A stretch of 64,000 nt of DNA from Prado023 sp963706885 (GCA_963706885.1 CAVPNX010000033.1:13435-77434), one strand, 5' to 3'. Numbered from the stretch's first letter, positions 39,501 to 49,980 are shown. Numbers and translations are program-made. The notes: a model not told the origin generated them from the letters alone.

Positions 39501-41242
39501 CCGCACGTCTGCGCGACGGCCTGGGTGCACCCATCCCAGCCGGCGTGGCCGAGGCCCACCTGCGCCCCGTGGACGATCCCCTCGGGGACCTGATCGCGCG
39601 GTACGCCCGCACCCATGGGCCGTTCACCGTGGAGTCCGTGGTGGCCGAGCTGGGCCTGCCCCCCGCCGTGGTCTCCCACCGGCTCGGTCTGAGCAGGGCT
39701 GCGGGCAGGGTCATCGAGGGCTGGTTCATCCCGGACTCCCCCGGCCCCCAGTGGTGCCACCCGGACGTCCTGCGCCTGATCAAGCGGCGCTCCGTGGCCA
39801 TGCTGCGCCAGCAGATCGAGCCGGTGTCCCAGACCGCCCTGGGCATGTTCCTGCCGCGATGGCAGCACGTGGTCACCCCCGGCTCCACCCGGCTGCGAGG
39901 TCCCGACGGGGTGCTGCAGGCGATCCGCGCCATGGCCGGTGTGCCGGTTCCCGCCTCGGCCCTGGAGGAGTCGATCCTGCCCCTGCGGGTGCCGGGGTAC
40001 TCCCCCGCGCTGCTCGACGAGCTGACCGCCGCGGGCGAGGTGCTCTGGACCGGCACCGCGCCGCTGCCCGGTGGCGACGGCTGGATCGCGCTGGCCCCGG
40101 CGGACGTGGGCTTCCTCCTGCCCCGCGCCCCCGACCCGCCGCAGGACCCGGTCACCTCGGAGGTGCTGGACCTGCTGGGATCGGGCGGGGGCTGGTTCGT
40201 CGCGGACCTCCACCGGCGCATGGCCGATCCCAGCACCAGTGCCGCGGCTGTCGGCCAGGCCCTGCTCGTGCTGCTCTGGGCGGGGCTGGTCAGCAACGAC
40301 ACCATCGAGCCCGTGCGTGCGATGCTCGACCGCTCCCCCGGCCGGCGCCGACGCAGCCCACCGGGGGCTGGCCAGCGCGCGCGGCGCCCCGCCCGGGGAC
40401 GCTACGCGGACCTGTGGCACCGACCCACCAGCGTCGCAGGCGACTCGTCTGATCCCCTCCCCGGTGCACCGGGCGCGGGAGCAGCGGCCGGCAGGGGCGG
40501 ACGAGCGGGCACCCCGCCGGACCTGCCGGGACGGTGGTTCGCCCTGCCCGGGGAGATCCCGCCGCCCGAGGTCGTTGCCCTGGCCCGTGCCGAGGCGCAC
40601 CTGGACCGGGTGGGCATCGTCACGCGCGGAGCGGTGCTCGCCTCCGGTGATCCCGGGGGGTTCGCAGCGGCGTACCGAACCCTGTCGCTGATGGAGGAAC
40701 GTGGTCGGGTCCAGCGCGTGTATGCCGTCGAGGGTCTCGGCGCAGCACAGTTCGCGCTGGCCGGGGTCGTGGACCAGGTCCGGGCGGTGGAGCGGGAGCT
40801 CGCCGACGGACACAGCGACCACCTGGTCCTGGCGACCGCCGACCCGGCCAATGCCTACGGTGCGGCCCTGGAGTGGCCCACGAGCGACTGGGCCGGCGCG
40901 GCCGGGTCCCCGCACCGTCCCTCGCGAGGTGCGGGGTGTCACGTCGTGCTCATGGGTGGGCGGCCGGTCATCTACGTCGAGCGTGGGGGCCGGAGCCTGC
41001 TGACCTTCTCCGCCCACTCCACCGAGTCCGCCGAGTCCGCCGAGTCCGAGGGCCACGCGACGACAACCACTGCCGCGCGCCTGCTCCTGGAGGCGGTCCG
41101 GGCCGGGACGGTGGGGGCACTGACGATCAGGACCGTGAACGGCGTGGCCGTGATGGAGCCCGGCGGATCCGCACCGGTGCGCACCGCACTTGAGGAGGCC
41201 GGGTTCGCCCTGACACCCCGCGGCTACCGGGTACCCCGCTGA
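36599..41242 (+). CDS. lhr: Large helicase-related protein Lhr (ATP-dependent 3'-5' helicase)
   Basis: A 1547-residue superfamily 2 helicase of the bacterial Lhr group, a DNA-damage-linked DNA/RNA-hybrid helicase in mycobacteria. Walker A APTGSGKT lies near residue 42, DEVH box IIDEVHAV near 160, and SATVRPT, VATSSLELGIDMG and QRVGRAGH follow. Long winged-helix and C-terminal Lhr domains fill the rest. Length is full (about 1500). GTG 36599 is the start that gives the usual N terminus (DPLAAFSEPTRRWF). Near residues 1250-1320 a Pro/Arg/Gly-rich linker (RSPPGAGQRARRPARG) looks poorly conserved. Confidence 0.95.
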   Translation: MDPLAAFSEPTRRWFTAAFAAPTDVQAQAWPRIQAGADVLAVAPTGSGKTLAAFLCAIDRCLTPRTEPGVRVLYVSPLKALAVDVERNLRGPLAGIATQCELLGLPRPEITVGLRTGDTPAQERRVMARRPPQVLITTPESLFLMLTSATRSILAGVESVIIDEVHAVAGSKRGAHLAVSLARLDHLAGRRIPRVGLSATVRPTHVAAQYLGGDAPVEIIEQGTAKQWELTVQVPVEDLGELGTGAGADGSPTASIWPHVEERIVDLVEAHRSTIVFANSRRLAERLTARLNEIHAQRTGEGPGAPAGARTPAEVMAQAGSTLGAQAVLARAHHGSVSKEQRALIEDDLKTGRLRAVVATSSLELGIDMGAVDLVVQVEAPPSVASGLQRVGRAGHQVGAVSTGVVLPKYRADLLTSAVVVQRMRTGAIEELRIPANPLDVAAQQIVACVAMDDWPAADLLALLRRTAPFAELTPAVYEAVLEMLAGRYPSDAFAELRPRIVWDRTDDVLSARPGAQLLAVTSGGTIPDRGLFGVHIVGGGRVGELDEEMVYESRVGDVFALGASSWQIIEITHDRVNVVPAAGAPGRLPFWRGDNLGRPAELGRAIGAFTREVADMPAGEARAHLAELGLDSWAGANLVSYVAEQSTASHVPTDRTIVVERTRDELGDWRITVLSPHGARVHAPWALIARERLTRRFGVDAAVLHGDDGIVARLPDLPDDDWLAEATACLFPDPEEVEADVTRLIGGSALFASRFRECASRALLLPRPRPGRRAPLWQQRQRSAQLLQIAAEHPTFPIVLEAVRECVKDVYDVPALVALMTSVQERRIRVVEVTPPVASPFARSLLFGYVSEYLYEGDSPLAERRAAALSLDPTLLGELLGQTDLRDLLEPDAIAQVVAQVQHLTPERRARGPEDAVDLLRVLGPLTAADAGLRGVEPDWLVDLEAQRRVVRTRVAGRDVWAGVEDAARLRDGLGAPIPAGVAEAHLRPVDDPLGDLIARYARTHGPFTVESVVAELGLPPAVVSHRLGLSRAAGRVIEGWFIPDSPGPQWCHPDVLRLIKRRSVAMLRQQIEPVSQTALGMFLPRWQHVVTPGSTRLRGPDGVLQAIRAMAGVPVPASALEESILPLRVPGYSPALLDELTAAGEVLWTGTAPLPGGDGWIALAPADVGFLLPRAPDPPQDPVTSEVLDLLGSGGGWFVADLHRRMADPSTSAAAVGQALLVLLWAGLVSNDTIEPVRAMLDRSPGRRRRSPPGAGQRARRPARGRYADLWHRPTSVAGDSSDPLPGAPGAGAAAGRGGRAGTPPDLPGRWFALPGEIPPPEVVALARAEAHLDRVGIVTRGAVLASGDPGGFAAAYRTLSLMEERGRVQRVYAVEGLGAAQFALAGVVDQVRAVERELADGHSDHLVLATADPANAYGAALEWPTSDWAGAAGSPHRPSRGAGCHVVLMGGRPVIYVERGGRSLLTFSAHSTESAESAESEGHATTTTAARLLLEAVRAGTVGALTIRTVNGVAVMEPGGSAPVRTALEEAGFALTPRGYRVPR

Positions 41243-41252
41243 GCCGGACCGG

Positions 41253-41519
41253 TCAGGCGGCGTGCGCGACGGCGGCCTCGGCGGCCTCCAACGAGGCCAC
41301 CTCGTCGCTGACCGAGCGCATGAGGATGGACAGTGGGACGTCCAGGGCGGTGCAGATCGCGGCGAGGAGCTCGCTCGAGGGCTCCTTCTGGCCGCGCTCG
41401 ATCTCGGACAGGTACCCCAGGGACACCCGGGCCGCGGAGCTGACGTCGCGCAGCGTCCGGCCCTGGTCCTGACGCAGGCGTCGCAACTGCTCGCCGACGA
41501 CCCGTCGCAGGATCACCAT
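41253..41519 (-). CDS. XRE-family regulator, ClgR-like
   Basis: An 88-residue DNA-binding protein with a cro/C1 helix-turn-helix (LRRLRQDQGRTLRDVSSAARVSLGYLSEIERGQKEPS split over residues 12-48). This closely matches the ClgR regulator of Clp protease and proteostasis genes. The location near recA and pgsA/cinA is the usual one for clgR. It is slightly short at the C terminus relative to some ClgR proteins. It converges on lhr with only 10 bp between stops. Confidence 0.85.
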   Translation of the reverse strand: MVILRRVVGEQLRRLRQDQGRTLRDVSSAARVSLGYLSEIERGQKEPSSELLAAICTALDVPLSILMRSVSDEVASLEAAEAAVAHAA

Positions 41520-41597
41520 GACCGTCCCCTTCCCTTCACATCACAACCTTAGCGCGAGACCCGCCCCGCGGGGATCACCTGTCACCTGAACGCGCGA

Positions 41598-42173
41598 TCA
41601 GTCGTGGATGTTCCCGAGCCCGGCACCGCCGGCCGATCCCGTGGTGTGGGGGCGCCCGGAGAGGACCTCGGCCAGCAGGAGCAGCGCCCCTGAGACCGCG
41701 CCGGCCTGGATCTGTGCGCGTGCCCCGGCCAGGGTGAGTTCGCGGGCAGCGGTCCCGCCCGGACCGGCCACTGCCACCACGACAGTCCCCACCGGCCGAC
41801 CGCTGGCGGACTCGGGCCCAGCCTCTCCCGTCGTCGCGACCCCATAGGTGGCACCCAGCCGATCCCGCGCGCCGCGTGCCATCTGCTCGGCCACGTCGGC
41901 GCACACCGGCCCCTGCGCGGCCAGCGTCGCCGCATCCACCCCGAGCAGCTCGGTCTTCAGGTCAGACGCATAGGCAACCACGGCCCCCCGGACCACGGCC
42001 GACGAGCCGGGGATGGCGGTGAGCGCCGCAACGAGACGACCACCGGTGAGCGACTCCGCCGCGGCCACCGTCGCGCCGTCGGCCCGCAGAGCCGCAATCA
42101 GGTCGGCGACCCCGTCCGCGGGCCCGTCCGGTCCCCCCGCACCGCCGGATACCCGTCGGCCGAGGTCGGTCAC
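41598..42173 (-). CDS. cinA: CinA-family protein / nicotinamide-nucleotide amidohydrolase (PncC type)
   Basis: A 191-residue protein equal to the C-terminal amidase domain of CinA. VAAAESLTGGRLVAAL, GAVVAYASDLKTELLGV and GVATTGEAGPES are present; SLTGG carries the family's catalytic Ser. It would deamidate nicotinamide mononucleotide in pyridine salvage. It overlaps the upstream pgsA by 4 bp. The conserved pgsA-cinA-clgR order supports the call. Confidence 0.9.
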   Translation of the reverse strand: MTDLGRRVSGGAGGPDGPADGVADLIAALRADGATVAAAESLTGGRLVAALTAIPGSSAVVRGAVVAYASDLKTELLGVDAATLAAQGPVCADVAEQMARGARDRLGATYGVATTGEAGPESASGRPVGTVVVAVAGPGGTAARELTLAGARAQIQAGAVSGALLLLAEVLSGRPHTTGSAGGAGLGNIHD

Positions 42174-42919
42174 GAACCGTCCACCGGAGGCGCACCGTCA
42201 CCGGTGGACGCCGCGCCGGGCCCACCACCGGACGGTGCGGCTCCCTCGATCGCCGCGGCATCCGCTGCGGCGGCCGCAGCCCTGCGCTCGGCCCGCTCGG
42301 CCTTGTCCGCCTTCGAGTCGGTGCGTGTCCGGTAGGCCCTGTGGACGTAGTCGAAGCCCGTCAGGGTCGTCAGGACCACAGCCACGGCCATGACGGCGTT
42401 GCGGCCCCACCACAGCACGGTCATGTCCGCGGTGATCGGCAGCAGGAACAGGATGATGCCCACCATCTGGAACAGGGTCTTGGCCTTGCCGCCGCGGCTT
42501 GCCGGGATGACACCGTGCTTGAGGACGACGAAGCGGATGACCGTGACGCCGACCTCGCGCGCGATGATCAGGATCGTCACCCACCACCACAGCTCGTCGA
42601 GCACCGACAACCCGATGAGCGCCACGCCGGTCAGGGCCTTGTCCGCCAACGGGTCGGCGATCTTGCCGAAGGTCGTCACCAGTCCCTGCTTGCGCGCCAA
42701 CCAGCCGTCCAGCCAGTCGGTGATGGCAGCCACGATGAAGACCACGGTCGCCGCCACCCGCGTTGCTGCGTTGGTGCCGTCGTCGTACATGAGCAGCCAC
42801 CAGAAGACCGGGATCATCAGGATCCGCACGAGCGTCAGCATGTTGGGCAGGTTCCACAGCTGGGCCCACCCGGTCACGACGCGCTCCCGGCTCCACATCT
42901 CCGGCTGCTCGGGGGTCAT
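42170..42919 (-). CDS. pgsA: CDP-diacylglycerol-glycerol-3-phosphate 3-phosphatidyltransferase
   Basis: A 249-residue integral membrane enzyme for phosphatidylglycerol synthesis. The CDP-alcohol phosphotransferase motif reads DWLDGWLARKQG followed by FGKIADPLADK, giving the D-G-A-R-G-D-D pattern. Several membrane segments follow (VFIVAAITDW, WWVTILIIAREVGV, ILFLLPITADM). The last about 50 residues are an Ala/Gly/Pro-rich tail not found in most homologues. ATG 42919 is taken; the longer open frame lacks homology. Confidence 0.93.
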   Translation of the reverse strand: MTPEQPEMWSRERVVTGWAQLWNLPNMLTLVRILMIPVFWWLLMYDDGTNAATRVAATVVFIVAAITDWLDGWLARKQGLVTTFGKIADPLADKALTGVALIGLSVLDELWWWVTILIIAREVGVTVIRFVVLKHGVIPASRGGKAKTLFQMVGIILFLLPITADMTVLWWGRNAVMAVAVVLTTLTGFDYVHRAYRTRTDSKADKAERAERRAAAAAADAAAIEGAAPSGGGPGAASTGDGAPPVDGS

Positions 42920-42956
42920 GGGTGCCCCTCCTGGGCCGCCGGGGCCGTCCGAGGGA

Positions 42957-44414
42957 TCAGATCCGGACAACGGACACCTCCACGGCGTGCAGGTCGACCC
43001 CGTCGGTGGACACGACCCGGGCGCGCAGCAGTGAGCCGGGGACGACCCGGCCACGCAGGTCGGGGGTCAGGTGGACGCTGGTCGTGCCGTCCTCCGGCCC
43101 CTGGTGCTCCGCGCGACCCTCGGCCGACATCCCGTCGACTTGCTCAACGAGGACCTCGACCACATCGCCCACCCGCTGTTCGGCGCGCTGGGCCATCACC
43201 TCGTCCACCAGGTCGCTGACCTCGCTCACCCGCGCCCGGATCTCGGCCTCGTCGAGCTTCCCGTCGAGACCAATGGCCTCGGTGCCGTCCTCGTCGGAGT
43301 ACCCGAACACCCCCACGGCGTCCATCTGCGCGGAGCCGAGGAACGACATGAGCTCCTCGAGGTCGGCCTCGGTCTCGCCGGGGAAGCCGACGATGACGTT
43401 GCTGCGGACACCGGCCTCTGGGGACCCCGATCGGATCGAGTCGATGAGCTCCAGGAACGAGTCGGTCCCGCCGAACCGGCGCATCCGGCGCAGCAGGGGT
43501 GCGCTGGCGTGCTGGAAGCTCAGGTCGAAGTAGTCGGCGACCCGGGGGGCGTCCAGCATCGCACGCACCAGGTCCGCCCGGACCTCCGCCGGCTGCAGGT
43601 AGGAGACCCGGATCCGCTCGATGCCCGCCACGTCACCGAGGTCGGCCAGAAGGGTCTCCAGCGCCCGGGGGTCGGCCAGGTCCTTGCCGTAGGACGTCGA
43701 GTTCTCGCTGACGAGCACGAGCTCGCGCACTCCACCGGCGGCCAGCCACTGGGCCTCGGCGACGACCTCGGAGCGCGGCCGCGACACGAACGACCCACGG
43801 AACGACGGGATGGCGCAGAAGGCGCAGCGACGGTCACAGCCGGAGGCGATCTTCACCGACGCCACGGGGCCGGATGTCAGCCGCTGCCTGAGCCAGCCCG
43901 GGCCGACCGGGTCGGGAGCATCCGATCGCCCCACCGCCCCGTCCGGCGTGTCCCCGTGCCCAGGGATGTGGACGCCGGATCCTGGCCGGTCCGTCGGCGC
44001 CATGGGCAACAACGTGCGCCGATCCCGCGGCACGTGGCTGGTCAGTGCGCCACCGGCGACCAGCACGCGCAACCGCTCGCCGATCTCCGGGTAGTCATCG
44101 AACCCCAGGACCGCGTCGGCCTCGGGCAGCTCAGCAGCCAGCTCGGTGCCGTAGCGCTCGGCCATGCACCCGACGGCCACCACGGAGCGGTGCCGGCCGT
44201 CGGGGGTCGTGCCGCCCACCGACAGCAGGGCATCGACGGACTCGCGCTTGGCCGCCTCGATGAACCCACAGGTGTTCACCAGGACGGCATCCGCGTCTGC
44301 GGCGTCCGCGACCAGCTCGAAGCCCTCCGCCGCCAGCCGCCCGGCCAGCTCCTCGGAGTCGACCTCGTTGCGCGCGCACCCGAGGGTGACCAGGGCAACT
44401 CGGGTCGTGCTCAC
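42957..44414 (-). CDS. rimO: Ribosomal protein S12 methylthiotransferase RimO
   Basis: A radical-SAM methylthiotransferase modifying an Asp of ribosomal protein S12. The N-terminal cysteines are in TLGCARNEVDSEE, VNTCGFIEAAK and VGCMAERYG, with the radical-SAM motif CDRRCAFCAIP and a C-terminal TRAM domain. The start at GTG 44414 (STTRVALVTLGC) fits other RimO proteins; an in-frame GTG at 44432 would add six residues. An about 40-residue insertion (GSGVHIPGHGDTPDG region) sits between the UPF0004 and radical-SAM domains. Confidence 0.94.
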   Translation of the reverse strand: MSTTRVALVTLGCARNEVDSEELAGRLAAEGFELVADAADADAVLVNTCGFIEAAKRESVDALLSVGGTTPDGRHRSVVAVGCMAERYGTELAAELPEADAVLGFDDYPEIGERLRVLVAGGALTSHVPRDRRTLLPMAPTDRPGSGVHIPGHGDTPDGAVGRSDAPDPVGPGWLRQRLTSGPVASVKIASGCDRRCAFCAIPSFRGSFVSRPRSEVVAEAQWLAAGGVRELVLVSENSTSYGKDLADPRALETLLADLGDVAGIERIRVSYLQPAEVRADLVRAMLDAPRVADYFDLSFQHASAPLLRRMRRFGGTDSFLELIDSIRSGSPEAGVRSNVIVGFPGETEADLEELMSFLGSAQMDAVGVFGYSDEDGTEAIGLDGKLDEAEIRARVSEVSDLVDEVMAQRAEQRVGDVVEVLVEQVDGMSAEGRAEHQGPEDGTTSVHLTPDLRGRVVPGSLLRARVVSTDGVDLHAVEVSVVRI

Positions 44415-44440
44415 CTCGCCAGCGTAGGCCACCGGGTTCG

Positions 44441-47283
44441 TCAGCTGCCGTGCTGGAGGTCGGCGAGCACCTGGTCGAGGTCGTCGGGCTTGATCAGGAC
44501 GTCGCGGGCCTTGGACCCCTCCGAGGGGCCGACCACTCCACGGGTCTCCATCAGGTCCATGAGCCGACCGGCCTTGGCGAAGCCCACACGCAGCTTGCGC
44601 TGCAGCATCGAGGTGGAGCCGAACTGGGTGGTGACCACCAGCTCGATGGCCGCGACCAGCAGGTCGAGGTCGTCGCCGATGTCGTCATCCACGTCCCGCT
44701 TGGCGGCCGCCTCGGTGAGCACGTCGTCGCGGTACTGGGCGGCCATCTGCTTCTTGACGTGGCCGACGACTGCCCGGATCTCGGACTCCGGGACGAACGC
44801 CCCCTGGATGCGCATCGGCTTGGACGCGCCCATCGGGAGGAACAGGCCGTCGCCCTGGCCCACCAGGGCCTCGGCCCCGGTCTGGTCGAGGATGACCCGG
44901 CTGTCGGTCTGGCTGGAGGTCGCGAACGCCAGCCGCGAGGGCACATTGGCCTTGATCAGCCCGGTGACGACATCGACGCTGGGTCGCTGGGTGGCCAGCA
45001 CGAGGTGGATGCCGGCGGCCCGCGCCAGCTGGGTGATCCGGACGATCGACTCCTCGACGTCGCGCGGGGCGACCATCATGAGGTCGGCCAGCTCGTCGAC
45101 GATCACCAGCAGGTACGGGTAGGGGGCCAGCACGCGCTGGGAGTCCGGCGGCACGGCCAACGTCCCCGAGCGCACGGCCCGGTTGAAGTCGTCGATGTGC
45201 CGGAACCCGAAGTGCGCCAGGTCGTCGTAGCGGGCGTCCATCTCCCGCACGACCCACTGCAGCGCCTCGGCGGCCTTCTTGGGGTTGGTGATGATGGGCG
45301 TGATCAGGTGCGGGATGCCCTCGTAGGCGGTGAGCTCCACCCGCTTGGGGTCGACCAGGACCATCCGGACCTCTGCCGGCGTGGCCCGCATGAGGATGCT
45401 GGTGACCAGGGCGTTGATGCAGCTGGACTTCCCGGCCCCCGTGGCGCCGGCGACCAGGATGTGCGGCATCTTCGCGAGGTTGGCGCACACGTAGCCGCCC
45501 TCGACGTCCTTGCCCAGACCCACCAGCAGCGGGTGGTGGTCGGCCTGCGCCGACGGCGCCCGCAGGGTGTCGCCGAGGGACACCATCTCGCGGTCGGTGT
45601 TCGGGATCTCGATGCCGATCGCGCTCTTGCCCGGGATCGGCGACAGGATCCGGATCTCGGAGGTGGCCACCGCGTACGCGATGTTCTTCGTCAGCGCGGT
45701 GACACGCTCGACCTTCACGCTCTGGCCGAGCTCCACCTCGTACCGGGTGACGGTGGGGCCACGCATGTAGCCGGTGACCTGGGCGTCGATCTCGAACTGC
45801 GTGAGCACGTCGGTCAGGGCGGCCACGACCCGTTCGTTCGAGGTGCTGCGGGCCTTGGGGACGGTGCCGGCCTTCAGCAGGGTCGGGGTGGGCAACCGGT
45901 AGTCCGGTGCCCCGGGCAGGCGCAGCTGCTCCGGCCGGGCGATCGCGACGGTGTTGTGCTTGCTCGGCTTGGCGGCCTTGGCGGGTCCACGGCGGCGACC
46001 AGCGAGGCCAGGTCCGGGTCGGCCGGCACGGCGTCGCCCTCCAGCGCCTCGGCTGCAGCCAGTCCGGGCACGGACACGGTCTGGTCGTGTGGACCGGTGG
46101 GGTTCCCAGCCAGGACCGCAGGGTCGAACAACGCGTCGACGAGCGTCGCGTCCCCACCGGGCGCGTCGGCCGTCGGCGCCGTGGCCACGGCCGAGATGAA
46201 CGCCTCGTCGCCGGCCAGCGGTCCGTCGTAGACGGCCACGTCCGCCTGCTTCGGCGAGCGGCGCATCCCCCGCAGCAGGCCACCAACCCGGGCCTTGAGC
46301 GCCGTGGCGGCGGAGGGCTTGACCGGGGTACCGGCCGGTGCAGCGTCGGCGGGCACCTCCGCGCCCTCCTCGCCGCCGGCCGGGCCGGCGACGACGTCGT
46401 CGGCCTCGATCGGATCCTGGACCAGCGCGGCATGCTTGGCCCGCCCGTCCACGGCCATGTCCCCGGCGGGCGACTCCTCCTCCCCCGCGTCCACGGCCGG
46501 CGTGCGGCGCAGGAGCACGGCGTCGCGCAGCGCGCCGAGGCGGTCGGGCACCGCGTGGATCGGGGTCGCCGTGACGACGAGCAGGCCGAAGCCGAGGAGC
46601 ACCACGAGCCACAGGTAGGCCAACCAGATCCCGACGGCCGACACGATCGGCGCCGTGACCAGCCAGCCCACCCACCCACCGGCCGCCCTCAGGGCCTCGG
46701 CACCATCACTGGGCCGCGGGGCGCCCTGGACCAACGACCAGATCCCGCAGGAGGCGGCCAGCAGGATCCCGGAGCCGATCGCGAGGCGACCGGTGGTGGA
46801 CCCCTGGTCGGGGTGGCGCAGGACGCGCAGCGTGGCCCAGAAGAGGAACACGGGAATCGTGACGTCGAGGGCGCCGACCGTGCCGGTGACGATTGCGGTG
46901 ACCAGTCCGGTCAGCCACCCCTCCACGGAGAACCACGTGACGGCGGCCACGATGACCGTCAGCGTGAACAGCAGCAGGCCCAAGCCATCACGACGATGGG
47001 TGGCGTCGAGGTCGCGGGCGCTGCGACCCAGCGCGCGGGCGATCGCCCCGAGCGCCGCCGCGAGCATCATCCAGATCCGGGCCAGCCCCCGGCCCGTGGC
47101 CCGCAGGGCGCGGGTCACCGGACCCGGGTGGCGGCGCGCGGACGGCTTGGGCGCGGTGCGCGGGACCGAGCGGGAGGGCGGGCGCGTGGACCTGGTGGAT
47201 CGGGTCGAGCCCTTGCGGCTGCCCCCCTGGGAGCTGCGTGATGCGCTGGACGTGCGGGCGCGCGCAGGCGACTTGGTGGCCAT
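44441..47283 (-). CDS. ftsK: DNA translocase FtsK, frameshifted in this sequence
   Basis: Membrane-anchored DNA pump that clears chromosomes from the division septum. A basic Ser/Arg-rich N terminus leads into four membrane segments (about residues 95-260). An acidic Ala-rich linker, the motor (VAGATGAGKSSC, DPKRVEL, LLVIVDELADLM, ATQRPSVDVVTG) and the gamma winged helix (STSMLQRKLRVGFAKAGRLMD) follow. The linker is split between two frames near 45983-45985. Adding one C to the coding-strand CCC restores VDPAKAAKPSK. Division genes of this kind are normally intact, so I treat this as sequence error. Confidence 0.94.
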
Positions 47284-47388
47284 GCCGAGAGGCTACCGGG
47301 GCAGGTGGCCCGCGGAGCCCGTCGTCGGCCCGGCCGGGGCTCGTGTCGCGGCATCCCGGGGCAGGTGCGCCCACGGGCGGCCGCCGGG

Positions 47389-49075
47389 TCAGACCTCCAC
47401 GACCACGGGCACGATCATCGGCCGGCGGCGGTGCGTGGAGCTGACCCAGCGGCCGACCTGTCGGCGCACCACCTGCTCGAGGGCGTACACGTCGGTGCCA
47501 CCGTGGGCCAGGGCCTCCTCGAGGGCCCGGGTCACCTGGGGCAGGACGTCGCGTGAAGATCTCCTCGTCCTCGGCGAACCCACGCGCATGCAGCTCCGGT
47601 CCGGCCACGACCTGGCCGGTCTCGAGCTCCACCACCACGAACACGGAGATGAAGCCCTCCTCGCCCAGGATCCGCCGGTCCTTGAGCGACGCCTCGGTGA
47701 TGTCGCCCACCGAGGAGCCGTCGACGTACACGTGCCCGCACGGCACCGCCCCGACGATCGAGGCACGCCCGTCCACGAGGTCGACGACGACCCCGTCCTC
47801 GGCGATCAGCACCCGGTCGGCAGGCACGCCCGTCCGGACCGCGAGGGCGGCGTTGGCGCGCAGGTGGCGCGGCTCGCCGTGCACCGGCATGACGTTGGCG
47901 GGTCCCAGCAGGTTGTAGAAGTACAGCAGCTCACCGGCGGAGGCGTGCCCGGAGACGTGCACCAGGGCGTTGCCCTTGTGCACGACGTCGGCACCCCACC
48001 GGGTGAGTCCGTTGATCACGCGGTTCACCGGGTTCTCGTTGCCGGGGATCAGGGATGAGGCCAGGATCACCGTGTCGCCCTCGCCCACCGTGATGGCGTG
48101 GTCGCCGTTGGCGATCCGCGACAGCGCCGCCATGGGCTCACCCTGGGACCCGGTGCAGATCAGGACGACCTCGTCGTCGGGCAGCCCGGCGAGGTCGTCG
48201 GACTTCACCAGGAGTCCGGGCGGGACGGTCAGGTAGCCCAGGTCCCGGGCCACCCCCATGTTGCGGACCATCGAGCGCCCGACGAACGCCGCCTTGCGCC
48301 CGTGGGCCTCGGCAGTGTCCAGCACCTGCTGGATGCGGTGGACGTGCGAGGCGAAGCTGGCCACGATGATCCGGCCCCGAGCGCGGTGGAACACCTTGTC
48401 CAGGACCGGGGCGATGTCGGCCTCGGCCGGCACGAAGCCGGGGACCTCGGCGTTGGTGGAGTCGACCATCGCCAGGTCGATCCCCTCGTCGGCCAGGCGG
48501 GCCATCCCGCGCAGGTCGGTGATCCGGCCGTCCAGGGGCAGCTGGTCCATCTTGAAGTCCCCGGTGTGCAGCACCGTTCCGGCGGCGGTCCGGATGCCGA
48601 CCGCCATCGCGTCCGGGATGGAGTGGTTGACCGCGAAGAACTGGCAGTCGAAGGCCCCGAGCCGCTCGCGCTGGCCGTCGGCCACCTCGACGGTGGGGGG
48701 CGTGATCCGGTGCTCGCGCAGCTTGGCCTGCACCATCGCGAGGGTCAGCCGGGAGCCGAGCAGGGGGATGTCCGCGCGCATGCGCAGCAGGAACGGGACC
48801 GCCCCGATGTGGTCCTCATGGCCGTGCGTGAGGATGATCGCCTCGATGTCGCCGAGACGATCGGCGATGTGCGAGAAGTCCGGCAGGATCAGGTCCACGC
48901 CCGGCTGGGACTCCTCGGGGAACAGCACACCGCAGTCGACGATCAGCAGCCGTCCGTCGATCTCGAGGACCGCCATGTTGCGCCCGATCTCACCGATCCC
49001 GCCCAGCGCCACGATCCGCAGGACGCCCGGCTCGAGCGCCGGTGGAGCGGGCAGCTCGTGATGGCCCGGCCTCAC
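47389..49075 (-). CDS. rnj: Ribonuclease J, frameshifted near the 3' end in this sequence
   Basis: Metallo-beta-lactamase/beta-CASP exo- and endoribonuclease, central to mRNA decay and rRNA maturation in actinobacteria. LTHGHEDHIGA is the zinc motif near residue 80; HTGDFKMDQ, CTGSQGEPMAAL and HVSGHASAGEL are also present. Homology continues to EDEEIF in one frame and from RDVLPQVTRALEEA to the end VVVEV in another. The shift falls at about 47549-47556. The GTG at 49075 overlaps the dapA stop by 4 bp; dapA-rnj order is typical. Confidence 0.94.
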
Positions 49076-49980
49076 GCGCCGAATCCCGCCACCCCGGCGG
49101 CAGCCAGGTCGGCGCGCAGCGTCGCGACCTGCTCGGGGGTGGCATCCACCAGGGGCAGGCGCACCGGCCCGGCGGGCAGGCCGAGCTCCCGCAGCGCGGC
49201 CTTGGCCATGATCACGCCCTGGGTGCGGAACATGCCGACGTAGGCGGGGATCATCGACGCGTTCAGCTCGGTGGCCCGGGCGACGTCCCCGGCCCGGTGT
49301 GCGGCCATCATCTCGGCGATGCGCGCACTCAGGACGTGCCCGACGACCGAGACGACCCCCACGGCGCCGACTGACAGCAGCGGCAGGGTCAGCGCGTCAT
49401 CACCGGAGTACCAGGCCAGGCCCGTGTCGGCGATGACGGATGCGGCCGCAGCGACGTCGGCCTTCGCGTCCTTGTTGGCCACGATCCGGGGGTGCTCGGC
49501 GATCCGGGCGAACGTGCCGGCCTCGATCGGGCTGCCGGTGCGCCCCGGGATGTCGTAGGTCATGATCGGCAGGTCGGTGGCATCGGCGATCGCGAGGAAG
49601 TGCTCGGCGATCCCCGCCTGGGGCGGCTTGTTGTAGTACGGGGTCACCAGGAGCAGCCCGTGGGCGCCGGCCGCCTGGACGGCCCGGGCGATCTCGATCG
49701 AGTGGCGCGTGTCGTTGTTGCTGGCCCCCGTGATCACGGTGGCGCGGTCGCCGACGGCCTCGAGCACGACCTTCAGCGATGCCAGCTTCTCGGAGTCGCG
49801 CAGGGTCGGGGACTCCCCCGTCGTGCCGTTGACGATCAGGCCGTCGTTGCCGGCGTCGACCAGGTGGGTGGCCAGGCGTGCCAGCCCGTCGAAGTCCACC
49901 TCGCCCTCCGGGGTGAACGGGGTGACGATCGCGGTGAGCATGTGGCCGAAGGGTGCGGTACTGGTCGGGTCGTATGCCAT
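49072..49980 (-). CDS. dapA: 4-hydroxy-tetrahydrodipicolinate synthase
   Basis: A 302-residue TIM-barrel enzyme condensing pyruvate and aspartate semialdehyde at the entry to lysine/diaminopimelate synthesis. GTTGESPTLRDSEK (residues about 52-65), the Tyr of LLVTPYYNKPPQ, and the Schiff-base Lys in IVANKDAKADV near residue 170 are present. The ATG at 49980 fits the family. It precedes rnj in an overlapping arrangement. Confidence 0.96.
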   Translation of the reverse strand: MAYDPTSTAPFGHMLTAIVTPFTPEGEVDFDGLARLATHLVDAGNDGLIVNGTTGESPTLRDSEKLASLKVVLEAVGDRATVITGASNNDTRHSIEIARAVQAAGAHGLLLVTPYYNKPPQAGIAEHFLAIADATDLPIMTYDIPGRTGSPIEAGTFARIAEHPRIVANKDAKADVAAAASVIADTGLAWYSGDDALTLPLLSVGAVGVVSVVGHVLSARIAEMMAAHRAGDVARATELNASMIPAYVGMFRTQGVIMAKAALRELGLPAGPVRLPLVDATPEQVATLRADLAAAGVAGFGA